Source of the DNA: Parabacteroides goldsteinii
Lineage (GTDB): Bacteria; Bacteroidota; Bacteroidia; Bacteroidales; Tannerellaceae
Direction of reading: 5' to 3'
DNA: 64,000 nucleotides
Assembly: GCF_015550595.1 (NCBI RefSeq)
Contig: NZ_JADNBB010000003.1
Location: 270,174 to 334,173, forward strand
Shown here: piece after piece, positions 56,339-64,000 of the stretch
How positions within the stretch are numbered: the first letter of the stretch is position 1
Layout: every line of letters starts with the position of its first letter
Notes under the pieces: generated by a model
Told to the model about the DNA's origin: nothing
Databases searched by the model: none
The model's input: only the letters and a program-made list of their open reading frames with translations
Position numbers and translations under genes: made by a program

Positions 56339-58624
56339 ATGGCAAAGATTACAAAAGAAGATGCACTACGGTATCATTCGGAAGGTAAACCCGGAAAGAT
56401 TGAAGTAATACCGACAAAACCCTATAGTACACAAACTGATTTGTCGCTCGCCTACTCTCCCGGAGTAGCCGAACCCTGTCTGGAAATAGAAAAGAATCCG
56501 CTTGATGCTTATAAATATACGTCAAAAGGGAATTTAGTTGCTGTAATATCCAACGGCACAGCCGTTTTAGGTTTAGGTGATATCGGTCCGCTTGCCGGCA
56601 AACCGGTTATGGAAGGAAAAGGATTACTGTTTAAGATCTTCGCAGGAATCGATGTATTCGATATTGAAGTGAACGAAAAAGATCCGGAGAAATTCATTCA
56701 GACCGTGAAAGCTATTGCCCCCACATTCGGAGGAATCAACCTGGAAGATATCAAAGCACCCGAATGTTTCGAGATCGAAACCCGCCTGAAAGCTGAATTG
56801 GATATTCCGGTAATGCATGACGACCAGCATGGTACCGCCATCATTTCAGCTGCCGGCCTGTTGAATGCACTGGAACTGACAGGAAAGAAAATCGAAGAAG
56901 TAAAGATCGTTGTCAACGGTGCCGGAGCTGCCTCGATCTCCTGTACAAAATTATATGTATTGTTAGGAGCCCGTAAAGAGAACATCGTCATGTGCGACAG
57001 TAAAGGGGTTATTTCTACCCATCGTACCGACCTGAATGCAGCCAAAAAGGAATTTGCAACCGACCGGGACATCAAAACATTACAGGAAGCAGTTGCCGGT
57101 TGCGATGTTTTCCTTGGATTGTCTGTTGCCGATGTATTGACTCAGGACATGGTTCGCAGCATGAATGAAAATCCGATCGTATTCGCTTTGGCTAATCCGA
57201 ATCCGGAAATTTCCTATGCCGACGCAATGGCCTCCCGCAAGGATATCATCTTTGCAACCGGACGTTCCGATTATCCGAACCAGATCAATAACGTACTTGG
57301 ATTCCCGTATATCTTCCGTGGAGCATTGGATGTACATGCCAAAGCGATCAATGAAGAGATGAAGCTGGCTGCTGTTCACGCTATTGCCGAATTGGCGAAA
57401 GAGCCGGTTCCCGATGTTGTCAATGCAGCTTACAAACTGAAACGGACCTCTTTCGGACGCGATTATATCCTGCCGAAGCCGCTCGATCCCCGTTTATTGA
57501 CACGTGTATCAGTAGCCGTGGCCAAAGCCGCTATCGAATCGGGGGTATCCCGCAAAACAATCACCGACTGGGATGGCTATGCCAACCATCTGCGTGAAAT
57601 GATGGGATACGATAACAAGATGCTTCGTTCTTTTACCGATATGGCCAAAGCCAATCCGAAACGTGTGGTATTCGCCGAGGCCAACCATGTCAATATGTTG
57701 AAAGCTGCCGTAGAGGCAAAAGCCGAAGGTATCTGCTACCCGATCCTCCTAGGCAACGAAGAACGTCTGGCTAAGATTGCGGCAGAAGAGAACCTGAGTC
57801 TGGAAGGCATCGAGATCGTAAACTTACGTCACGACCGCGAAGAAGAACGCCGCGACCGTTATGCCCGCATCCTATCGGAAAAAAGAGCACGCGAAGGCGT
57901 CACTTTCTCCGAAGCACGCGAAAAGATGGTCGGCCGTAACGCATTCGGTATGATGATGGTGGCAACCGGTGATGCTGATGCATTTGTAACCGGTGTTTAC
58001 AGCCGCTATTCGGAAGTGACTAAACTTGCAGAAGAGATTATCGGTATCCGTCCGTCGTACAAGCATTTCGGAGCTATGAACATTATGACTTGCAAGAAAG
58101 GCACTTTCTTTATATCCGACACATTGATCAACCGCCATCCTTCCACCGAAGTATTGATCGACATCGCCCGTCTTACACATGATGCAGTTAAGTTCTTTGC
58201 ACACGATCCGGTAATGGCCATGTTGTCTTACTCCAACTTCGGCTCAGATAAGCAAGGTAGCCCGCAGAAAGTACACGATGCGATCGATTATCTGCACAAA
58301 AACCATCCGGAGATCATGATCGACGGAGAAATGCAGGTTAACTTCGCTCTCGATAAAAAGCTGCGTGACGATATGTATCCCTTCAATAAGCTGAAAGGAA
58401 AAGACGTAAACGTTTTGGTATTCCCCAACTTAAGTTCTGCCAACGGTGCTTACAAATTATTGGATACACTGGGCATCACCGAAACGATCGGCCCGATCCA
58501 GATGGGTCTGAACAAACCGATCCACTTCACCGATGTAGAAAGCTCTACACGCGACATCGTCAACCTGACAACGGTTGCAGTTGTAGATGCTATCGTACAG
58601 GAGCAGATTGAGAAAGGAGAATAA
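56339..58624 (+). CDS. maeB: NADP-dependent malic enzyme with C-terminal phosphotransacetylase-like domain
   Basis: The 761-residue protein has two parts. The malic enzyme core (residues 1-420) has [36 protein letters not shown], the metal site [20 protein letters not shown] and the dinucleotide loop [20 protein letters not shown]. The C-terminal domain (about 430-761) resembles phosphate acetyltransferase, with [40 protein letters not shown] and [20 protein letters not shown]. It decarboxylates malate to pyruvate with NADPH formation. In MaeB the second domain is regulatory, binding acetyl-CoA rather than catalysing. Length is normal for the two-domain form. Confidence 0.95.
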   Translation: MAKITKEDALRYHSEGKPGKIEVIPTKPYSTQTDLSLAYSPGVAEPCLEIEKNPLDAYKYTSKGNLVAVISNGTAVLGLGDIGPLAGKPVMEGKGLLFKIFAGIDVFDIEVNEKDPEKFIQTVKAIAPTFGGINLEDIKAPECFEIETRLKAELDIPVMHDDQHGTAIISAAGLLNALELTGKKIEEVKIVVNGAGAASISCTKLYVLLGARKENIVMCDSKGVISTHRTDLNAAKKEFATDRDIKTLQEAVAGCDVFLGLSVADVLTQDMVRSMNENPIVFALANPNPEISYADAMASRKDIIFATGRSDYPNQINNVLGFPYIFRGALDVHAKAINEEMKLAAVHAIAELAKEPVPDVVNAAYKLKRTSFGRDYILPKPLDPRLLTRVSVAVAKAAIESGVSRKTITDWDGYANHLREMMGYDNKMLRSFTDMAKANPKRVVFAEANHVNMLKAAVEAKAEGICYPILLGNEERLAKIAAEENLSLEGIEIVNLRHDREEERRDRYARILSEKRAREGVTFSEAREKMVGRNAFGMMMVATGDADAFVTGVYSRYSEVTKLAEEIIGIRPSYKHFGAMNIMTCKKGTFFISDTLINRHPSTEVLIDIARLTHDAVKFFAHDPVMAMLSYSNFGSDKQGSPQKVHDAIDYLHKNHPEIMIDGEMQVNFALDKKLRDDMYPFNKLKGKDVNVLVFPNLSSANGAYKLLDTLGITETIGPIQMGLNKPIHFTDVESSTRDIVNLTTVAVVDAIVQEQIEKGE

Positions 58625-58664
58625 ATAATAGTAACAATAGGTTTCTATTTTACTAAAACATAAG

Positions 58665-58697
58665 AAAGTACGGGGTAAGACATTTACTCCGTACTTT
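58665..58697 (+). terminator. Intrinsic terminator of the malic enzyme gene
   Basis: Stem AAAGTACGG-GTAA pairs with TTAC-CCGTACTTT, followed by TTCTTTTT; 41 bp past the stop. Confidence 0.85.
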
Positions 58698-58835
58698 TTC
58701 TTTTTACAGGTATTTACTCCTTTTCTACTACTATTCTCCACCTGTTCACCCGTCTGTATTCACTAGATGTAATAAATCCGTAAATCAGGTAAATCTATCA
58801 TTGATTTTGGTACAAAGCCGCTTGCTTTAATCCTT

Positions 58836-58843
58836 TAATTTTG
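58836..58843 (+). promoter_or_regulatory. Candidate -7 box of the alpha/beta hydrolase gene
   Basis: TAATTTTG ends 4 bp before the first in-frame ATG (58848), so transcription would start at or after that codon. This favours the ATG at 58893 as start. Confidence 0.45.
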
Positions 58844-58892
58844 TAACATGAAACTTATAAAGAATTACTTTACACAATTAAACATTAAAAGT

Positions 58893-59978
58893 ATGGCAAG
58901 AAATTCATTCAGGAAACTACGCATAGCAATGGTCGCATGCTTTTGTATTGTTGCAACGATGGATGCATCCGAAACAGCAAGTAACAATTTTAATACAGAT
59001 ATAACGATGGACGAAAATCAGAATTTAACGCAGGTATGGGACAAAGTATTCCCACAAAGCAACAAAGTAAATCACAGTAAAGTATCTTTCCGCAACCGCT
59101 ACGGCATCACGCTTACAGCAGATTTGTATATACCGAAAAATGCAGTCGGCAAACTAGCTGCCATCGCTGTCTCAGGCCCGTTCGGCGCAGTAAAGGAACA
59201 GTCGTCGGGTCTTTATGCACAGACGCTTGCCGAGCGTGGATTCCTGACCATCGCTTTCGATCCTTCATATACAGGCGAAAGTGGAGGCGAACCCCGATAT
59301 GTAGCTTCTCCCGACATCAATACAGAGGATTTCAGTGCAGCAGTCGATTACCTCTCGACACGCGACGACGTTGATCCCGAACGTATCGGTATCCTCGGGA
59401 TCTGCGGCTGGGGTGGCTTAGCCCTCAATGCGGCGGCTATCGATACCCGCATCAAAGCAACGGTAACTTCGACGATGTACGACATGAGTCGCGTCAATGC
59501 CAACGGCTATTTCGACTCGATGGATGCCGATGCCCGTTACGAACTCCGCAAACAACTCAACGCTCAGCGGACAGAGGATGCAAAGAACGGTACGTATGCG
59601 CTTGCCGGTGGTGTAATCGATCCGCTACCCGCCGATGCTCCGCAGTTTGTGAAGGACTACTACGACTACTACAAGACCGAACGCGGTTATCATCCCCGCT
59701 CACTCAACTCAAATAATGGCTGGAACAAAACATCGGCTTTGCCGTTCATCAACATGCCGCTGCTTTCATACAGCGATGAGATCCGCAGCGCCGTTCTTGT
59801 AATGCATGGAGAGAAAGCCCACTCCCGCTATTTCAGCGAGGATGCATTCAAAAAGTTACAGGGCGACAACAAAGAACTAATGATTATCCCCGGAGCGAGT
59901 CATGTAGATTTATACGACCGCATGGATATAATCCCTTTCGACAAGATAGAAATATTCTTCAACAACTATCTGAAATGA
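58893..59978 (+). CDS. Exported alpha/beta hydrolase, dienelactone-hydrolase type
   Basis: Start chosen at 58893 (361 residues), because the promoter box at 58836-58843 leaves no leader for the ATG at 58848. The N-terminus MARNSFRKLRIAMVACFCIV is a signal peptide-like helix. The hydrolase fold shows VSFRNRYGITLTADLYIPKN, a nucleophile elbow GILGICGWGGLALNAA with Cys in the nucleophile place (G-x-C-x-G), a late Asp near VLVMHGEKAHSRYF and His in IIPGASHVDLYD. Homologues are YcjY-like/DLH proteins of unclear substrate. It is GC-richer than its neighbours, which may hint at transfer. Confidence 0.8.
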   Translation: MARNSFRKLRIAMVACFCIVATMDASETASNNFNTDITMDENQNLTQVWDKVFPQSNKVNHSKVSFRNRYGITLTADLYIPKNAVGKLAAIAVSGPFGAVKEQSSGLYAQTLAERGFLTIAFDPSYTGESGGEPRYVASPDINTEDFSAAVDYLSTRDDVDPERIGILGICGWGGLALNAAAIDTRIKATVTSTMYDMSRVNANGYFDSMDADARYELRKQLNAQRTEDAKNGTYALAGGVIDPLPADAPQFVKDYYDYYKTERGYHPRSLNSNNGWNKTSALPFINMPLLSYSDEIRSAVLVMHGEKAHSRYFSEDAFKKLQGDNKELMIIPGASHVDLYDRMDIIPFDKIEIFFNNYLK

Positions 59979-59996
59979 TAGATCGATGAATTCTTG

Positions 59997-60024
59997 TTAC
60001 CGCCGTAGCTGTTACGGCGGCAAC
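59997..60024. terminator. Shared hairpin between convergent hydrolase and FKBP genes
   Basis: Perfect 8-bp stem CCGCCGTA/TACGGCGG (60000-60020) with outer GTT/AAC pairing; T-poor, so termination strength is uncertain. Confidence 0.45.
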
Positions 60025-60431
60025 TAAGATATACCCAGCAATTCCACCTCGAAGATCAATGTTGAAAAAGCAGGGATCGGACCGGACGGACGATTGCCAT
60101 ATCCCAATGTATAAGGAATATATATGATCCACTTATCTCCCACATGCATTTGTTGAAGAGCCTGTTGCCATCCTTCTATCACCTGATTCAGGCGAAACGC
60201 CTCAGGGCAGTTGCGCTGCCGGGAGTTATCGAACTCACGACCATCGATCAACGTACCGCGGTAATGGACGGAAACGACACTGCTCAATTGTGGAGAAACA
60301 GAACCTGTCCCCTGCTCCACCACTTTATATAACACACCTCCCGGTAACTTTACAACGCCTTCCTGCAAAGCAATCTCCGTCAGGAATTGAATATTCTTTT
60401 CTTTATACTCTTCCTTCTTATTTTTGGCCAT
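60024..60431 (-). CDS. FKBP-type peptidyl-prolyl cis-trans isomerase
   Basis: The 135-residue protein has a compact FKBP domain: VSVHYRGTLIDGREFDNSRQ near residue 49, EAFRLNQVIEGWQQALQQMH near 77, and KWIIYIPYTLGYGNRPSGPI near 99 ending FEVELLGIS. The N-terminus (MAKNKKEEYKEKNIQFLTEI) is charged with no signal peptide, so it is cytoplasmic. It catalyses proline isomerisation in protein folding. Single-gene unit, divergent from the efflux operon. Confidence 0.93.
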   Translation of the reverse strand: MAKNKKEEYKEKNIQFLTEIALQEGVVKLPGGVLYKVVEQGTGSVSPQLSSVVSVHYRGTLIDGREFDNSRQRNCPEAFRLNQVIEGWQQALQQMHVGDKWIIYIPYTLGYGNRPSGPIPAFSTLIFEVELLGIS

Positions 60432-60533
60432 ATTTCCTTCCTGTTAATTTCACTTTGTCGGCAAAGATAACCCATTTCATTTAAAACCAATCCCTTCCTT
60501 TTGCTGTTATGAATTAAATCTAAACAAAAAATT

Positions 60534-61934
60534 ATGCACATAAGTACATGGTGTTATGCTATGCTCTGTCTTTTTTTCCCAATGACGCTAGTGGCACAGA
60601 CGGAGCATAAGTACCTCGATCACGCATTGCCGGAAGCGTGGCAGGAAAACGACAGTAATTTCCAACAGACTCTCCCCGTTGAAGATAACTGGTGGAGAAA
60701 CTTTAATGATCCGGTATTGGACTCCCTGATCGACGTAGCCGTGAAACAGAACTATTCTGTGCAAATGGCGGCCGATCGTATCGCTATGGCGAAAGCCAAT
60801 CTTCGTATACAGCAAGGTAGCTACGCACCTACCCTCGGACTTTCTGCCGGATGGAACCGACAGCAGACCAGCGGCAACACCGGTAGCCTGCCACAGACAA
60901 CGAGCCAATATGCCGATGCTGCACTCTCCATGAGCTGGGAACTGGATGTATTCGGCAGTATCCGTAACCGGGTGAAAGCACAAAAAGAAAACTTTGCAGC
61001 GTCGAAAGAAGAGTATAATGCCGTGATGGTTTCCCTCTGTGCCCAGGTGGCTACGGCTTATATCAATCTGCGGGAGATGCAGCAGGAAATGGAGGTAGTG
61101 ACACAAAACTGCCTGTCTCAGCAAGCCGTCGTAGAGATCACGAAGAAAAGATACGAAACCGGACTTGTCTCCAAGCTGGATGTGGCACAGGCGCAATCGG
61201 TCTATTACAGCACTAAAGCGTCATTGCCGGCACTGGAAGCAGGCATTATCCAATATACCAATTCGCTAGCCGTATTGATGGGATTATATCCCCAAGATGT
61301 AAAACATCTGATGGATACACCTCGTCCATTACCCAATTACATCGAGACGGTCGGCATCGGTATCCCTGCCAATCTGCTTCTCCGCCGTCCGGACATCCGT
61401 TCGGCCGAACGCCAGGTGAATGCACAGGCTGCCACTTTGGGAGCATCCAAATCCGACTGGTGGCCTCAGGTCTTTGTCAAAGGTTCGATCGGATTTGCAT
61501 CGCATGATATCGATAAGATTGCTAATCACAACAGCCTGACTTACGAGATCGCCCCGGCTATCTCCTGGAATTTCTTTCAGGGAGGGAAACTGGCACAATC
61601 CACCCGGCTTGCCAAAGCCCAGCTGGATGAGACGATACGCCAATTCAACCAGACAGTGCTCACCTCCGTACAGGAAGTCGACAATGCAATGAATGCCTAT
61701 AAGAACTCGGTCAAACAGATCGTCGCCCTCCGCGAAGTAGTCAACCAGGGACAGCAGACGCTCGACCTCTCGCTCGACCTCTATAAACAGGGACTGACGC
61801 CTTTCCAGAACGTGCTGGACGCGCAACGCTCCCTGCTCTCTTACGAGAATCAACTGACGCAAGCGAAAGGCTCCTCGCTGCTCAACCTGATAATGCTATA
61901 TCAGGCGCTCGGCGGAGGCTGGAGTAGTGATTGA
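60534..61934 (+). CDS. TolC/OprM-type outer-membrane efflux factor
   Basis: The 466-residue protein starts MHISTWCYAMLCLFFPMTLV, a signal peptide without a clear lipobox, then NWWRNFNDPVLDSLIDVAVK, typical of NodT-family factors. Two repeats of the outer-membrane efflux domain follow (residues about 60-255 and 275-460), with YETGLVSKLDVAQAQSVYYS near 205 and LYKQGLTPFQNVLDAQRSLL near 425. GIPANLLLRRPDIRSAERQV is diagnostic. It forms the outer-membrane channel of the tripartite pump. First gene of the operon, although the adaptor gene often precedes. Confidence 0.94.
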   Translation: MHISTWCYAMLCLFFPMTLVAQTEHKYLDHALPEAWQENDSNFQQTLPVEDNWWRNFNDPVLDSLIDVAVKQNYSVQMAADRIAMAKANLRIQQGSYAPTLGLSAGWNRQQTSGNTGSLPQTTSQYADAALSMSWELDVFGSIRNRVKAQKENFAASKEEYNAVMVSLCAQVATAYINLREMQQEMEVVTQNCLSQQAVVEITKKRYETGLVSKLDVAQAQSVYYSTKASLPALEAGIIQYTNSLAVLMGLYPQDVKHLMDTPRPLPNYIETVGIGIPANLLLRRPDIRSAERQVNAQAATLGASKSDWWPQVFVKGSIGFASHDIDKIANHNSLTYEIAPAISWNFFQGGKLAQSTRLAKAQLDETIRQFNQTVLTSVQEVDNAMNAYKNSVKQIVALREVVNQGQQTLDLSLDLYKQGLTPFQNVLDAQRSLLSYENQLTQAKGSSLLNLIMLYQALGGGWSSD

Positions 61935-61954
61935 GATCCTGCATCAAATGATTT

Positions 61955-62040
61955 TGCCACAGGCATGGCAGAGCCCTGCCATCAGCTTGGCAGAGTCTTG
62001 CCACAGGCTTGGCAGAGTTCTGCCATAGGTATGGCAAAAC
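61955..62040 (+). repeat. 22-bp-period tandem array of TGCCA...TGGCA mini-hairpins
   Basis: TGCCA begins at 61955, 61977, 61999 and 62021, exactly 22 bp apart. Each unit is arm TGCCA, 6-nt loop (CAGGCA, TCAGCT, CAGGCT, TAGGTA), arm TGGCA, 6-nt spacer (GAGCCC, GAGTCT, GAGTTC, AAACAC). The array lies between the outer-membrane factor and adaptor genes, within the presumed efflux mRNA. Its 5-6-5-6 geometry is the same as the array at 31460-31549 although the sequence is different. Confidence 0.9.
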
Positions 62041-62104
62041 ACAAAGTCAGTTATCCAATAACGCCGGGATGAAGAGATCATCCACAAAACTAATAATTAT
62101 AAAT

Positions 62105-63220
62105 ATGAATACAACAACTAAAATCGCCCTGGTCTCCCTGTCTCTCCTTCTGCTGGCATCCTGCAAAGGGAAAAAGCAGCCGACAGAAATGCCAGCCCCG
62201 TCCATCAGCGTAACAACACCGGAGATTAAAGATATTACATTGACTAAAGATTATCCGGGTTATTTAAGCTCCGAGCTGATGGTAAACCTCGTATCCCGCG
62301 TAAACGGATACCTTCAGACTTCACATCTCAAACCAGGTAGTAAAGTCCGGAAAGGAGACCTCATCTTCGTGATCGAACCGGATACCTATAAAGATAATGT
62401 AACCCAGGCAGAAGCTGCACTGAAAACTTCTAAAGCTCAACTGGACTATGCCCAGAGCAATTATGAGCGAATGAAAGAAGCGGCCAAAAGCGGGGCAGTC
62501 AGCCAGATCCAGGTCTTGCAGGCCCAATCGACCGTGGCAGAGATGGAAGCCTCCGTACGTAATTCGGAAGCCGAACTGAATACTGCCCGGACTAATCTGG
62601 GATATTGCTATATCCGCGCCCCGTTCGACGGACGGATCACCCGCGCCAGTTACGATATCGGTAATTATATAAACGGAGCGGCCCAACCTGTCACACTGGC
62701 CACTTTGTATAAAGACGACCTGATGTATGTAAACTTCAACATCGAGGACAACCAGTTTATGAAGATGATGATCACAGCCGCTCAGAACGACTCCACCGTG
62801 AAACTGCCCGAAACAATCTCCGTACATCTGGGAGATAACGGACGGCAAAACTACACAGGCCGGCTGGATTACCTTTCTCCCAACGTAGACCTGTCGACCG
62901 GGACACTGAATGTCCGTGCCAATCTCGATAACAAGGACGGGGAACTGAAAAGCGGATTATACGTCACCATCACCCTCCCTTACAGCGAGAAGAAAGACGC
63001 CGTCCTGGTGCGCGATGCCTCCATCGGTACCGACCAGTTGGGAAAATACCTTTATATCGTCAATGATTCCAATATCGTACGATACCGCCATATAGAACCG
63101 GGACAACTGGTGGACGACACGCTGCGGCAGGTCATCAGCGGGATCGGACCGAACGAACGTTACGTCACTACCGCTTTATTGAAAGTTAGAGACGGAATGA
63201 GTATTACCCCTATAAAATAA
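62105..63220 (+). CDS. RND efflux periplasmic adaptor (membrane fusion protein), lipoprotein
   Basis: The start is ATG at 62105 (371 residues): MNTTTKIALVSLSLLLLASC is a lipoprotein signal with Cys20. The frame runs open upstream to 62009 across the repeat array, but that part is not protein-like. Domains in order: barrel-sandwich lipoyl-type half (VSRVNGYLQTSHLKPGSKVR), alpha-hairpin (residues about 80-150, with TQAEAALKTSKAQLDYAQSN), second lipoyl half (CYIRAPFDGRITRASYDIGN), beta-barrel and membrane-proximal domains. It joins pump and outer-membrane channel. Confidence 0.93.
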   Translation: MNTTTKIALVSLSLLLLASCKGKKQPTEMPAPSISVTTPEIKDITLTKDYPGYLSSELMVNLVSRVNGYLQTSHLKPGSKVRKGDLIFVIEPDTYKDNVTQAEAALKTSKAQLDYAQSNYERMKEAAKSGAVSQIQVLQAQSTVAEMEASVRNSEAELNTARTNLGYCYIRAPFDGRITRASYDIGNYINGAAQPVTLATLYKDDLMYVNFNIEDNQFMKMMITAAQNDSTVKLPETISVHLGDNGRQNYTGRLDYLSPNVDLSTGTLNVRANLDNKDGELKSGLYVTITLPYSEKKDAVLVRDASIGTDQLGKYLYIVNDSNIVRYRHIEPGQLVDDTLRQVISGIGPNERYVTTALLKVRDGMSITPIK

Positions 63221-63227
63221 GAACGTC

Positions 63228-64000
63228 ATGGTAAAATTCTTTATAAACAGGCCGATCTTTGCCACCGTTCTTGCCCTGATCATTGTGGTAGCGGGATTGG
63301 TCACACTCAACGTATTACCCATCGCCCAATATCCGGATATCACGCCGCCTACCGTACAGGTTTCGGCTGTTTATCCGGGGGCAGATGCACAAACGGTTTC
63401 ACAAACTGTCGGTTTACCGATCGAACAACAGGTGAACGGGGTGGACGGAATGCTCTATATGAGCTCCAATTCCTCCAGCTCAGGCGCCTATTCACTGACC
63501 ATCACATTTGCAGTCGGTACGGATATCGACATGGCGACCGTCATGGTACAGAACCGCGTCAGCATCGCGCAAAGCAGCCTTCCGGAAGCCGTGATCGTAC
63601 AAGGGATCACTACTAAAAAACAATCGTCCAACATCGTAATGATGCTTTCACTGACCTCTAAAGATCCCCTCTATGACGGGCTCTACCTGAGTAACTACGC
63701 CAGCCTGAACCTGACCGACCAGTTGACCCGCCTGCCGGGTGTAGGCTCGGTCAGTGTCATGGGAGCCGGTAGCTACAGCATGCGTGTCTGGCTCGATCCC
63801 GAAGTGATGCGTATCCGTAACCTGACGCCCGACATGGTTTTTCAGGCCATCTCTACGCAGAACAGGCAGGTATCCGCCGGTTATGTCGGACAACCGATCG
63901 CGCAGGCAAATAATCCTTATCAATATACCCTGACGGTAAAAGGGCGGTTGACCACTCCGGAAGAGTTCGGAAATATCATCCTGCGGACCGAACAAGGCGG
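63228..64000 (+). CDS. RND efflux pump inner-membrane transporter, AcrB/HAE1 type (3' end cut by window)
   Basis: The first 257 codons are present, beginning MVKFFINRPIFATVLALIIV (first membrane helix) and LPIAQYPDITPPTVQVSAVY, the conserved start of the porter domain. VGLPIEQQVNGVDGMLYMSS and MVQNRVSIAQSSLPEAV follow; the window ends in the porter region. A full protein would be about 1040-1070 residues. It exports hydrophobic compounds using the proton gradient. It starts 7 bp after the adaptor stop. Confidence 0.95.
   Translation, partial: MVKFFINRPIFATVLALIIVVAGLVTLNVLPIAQYPDITPPTVQVSAVYPGADAQTVSQTVGLPIEQQVNGVDGMLYMSSNSSSSGAYSLTITFAVGTDIDMATVMVQNRVSIAQSSLPEAVIVQGITTKKQSSNIVMMLSLTSKDPLYDGLYLSNYASLNLTDQLTRLPGVGSVSVMGAGSYSMRVWLDPEVMRIRNLTPDMVFQAISTQNRQVSAGYVGQPIAQANNPYQYTLTVKGRLTTPEEFGNIILRTEQG

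Noticed and set aside
60588-61196. 202-codon ORF antisense to the efflux outer-membrane gene.
   Set aside because: Shadow frame; the plus-strand gene has full family motifs.
31460-62040. The two 22-bp-period arrays as CRISPR.
   Set aside because: Units are 22 bp in all with 6-nt variable parts, no 30-bp spacers and no cas genes.
62009-62104. 32-codon N-terminal extension of the efflux adaptor.
   Set aside because: It reads through the repeat array; the lipoprotein signal begins at 62105.

Overview
The window is a chromosomal segment from a Bacteroidales bacterium, most likely Parabacteroides or a close relative (inference from gene content, not from a marker gene). Supporting evidence: SusC/SusD pairs, a hybrid two-component sensor (HTCS), GH92/GH20/GH26/GH28 enzymes, Bacteroidetes-type promoters (TTTG, 19-21 nt, TAnnTTTG), the thrS-infC-rpmI-rplT operon followed by a Bacteroidales-1/6S-like small RNA, and lipoprotein signals throughout.

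Layout. (1) 1-10714, all leftward: a surface-polysaccharide locus with a 4,6-dehydratase as first gene, then a MntA/HepT toxin-antitoxin pair, a membrane-anchored EEP-family gene broken by an in-frame stop, a Wzx flippase, three glycosyltransferases, a polysaccharide deacetylase, a GNAT acetyltransferase and a Wzy-like membrane protein cut by the window edge. The glycan genes are AT-rich. (2) 10715-11174: two long perfect palindromes bracket a consensus promoter that points away from the locus, the layout of a phase-variable invertible promoter caught in the OFF orientation. (3) 11175-15636: GH92 and GH20 exoglycosidases in one operon. (4) 15687-19428: small RNA and the translation operon. (5) 19585-24671: TPR protein, biotin-carrier/carboxyltransferase pair, def and ruvX. 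(6) 24741-30613: WcaJ-type initiating transferase, OmpA-like porin, and GDP-fucose (gmd, fcl) and dTDP-sugar (rfbA) precursor enzymes. (7) 30757-37447, rightward: HdeD-like protein, OPT transporter with a SpoIID-domain protein, Na+/solute symporter, EngB.

(8) 37557-50483: a polysaccharide utilisation locus (HTCS, SusC, SusD, PKD-type surface lipoprotein, GH26 mannanase, variant GH28) whose ends carry a 23-bp direct repeat (22/23 identical), suggesting the locus was acquired or lost as a unit. A frameshifted antitoxin-like gene sits beside the right repeat. (9) 50900-60431: HIT protein, a TonB receptor with a histidine-rich membrane protein (probable metal uptake), DUF4132 protein, malic enzyme, alpha/beta hydrolase, FKBP isomerase. 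(10) 60534-64000: a tripartite RND efflux operon (outer-membrane factor, adaptor, truncated pump).

The most unusual signals are the palindrome-flanked OFF promoter upstream of the capsule locus, the repeat-flanked PUL, and two 22-bp-period tandem arrays (31460-31549 and 61955-62040). The arrays share one 5-6-5-6 mini-hairpin geometry but have unrelated arm sequences.
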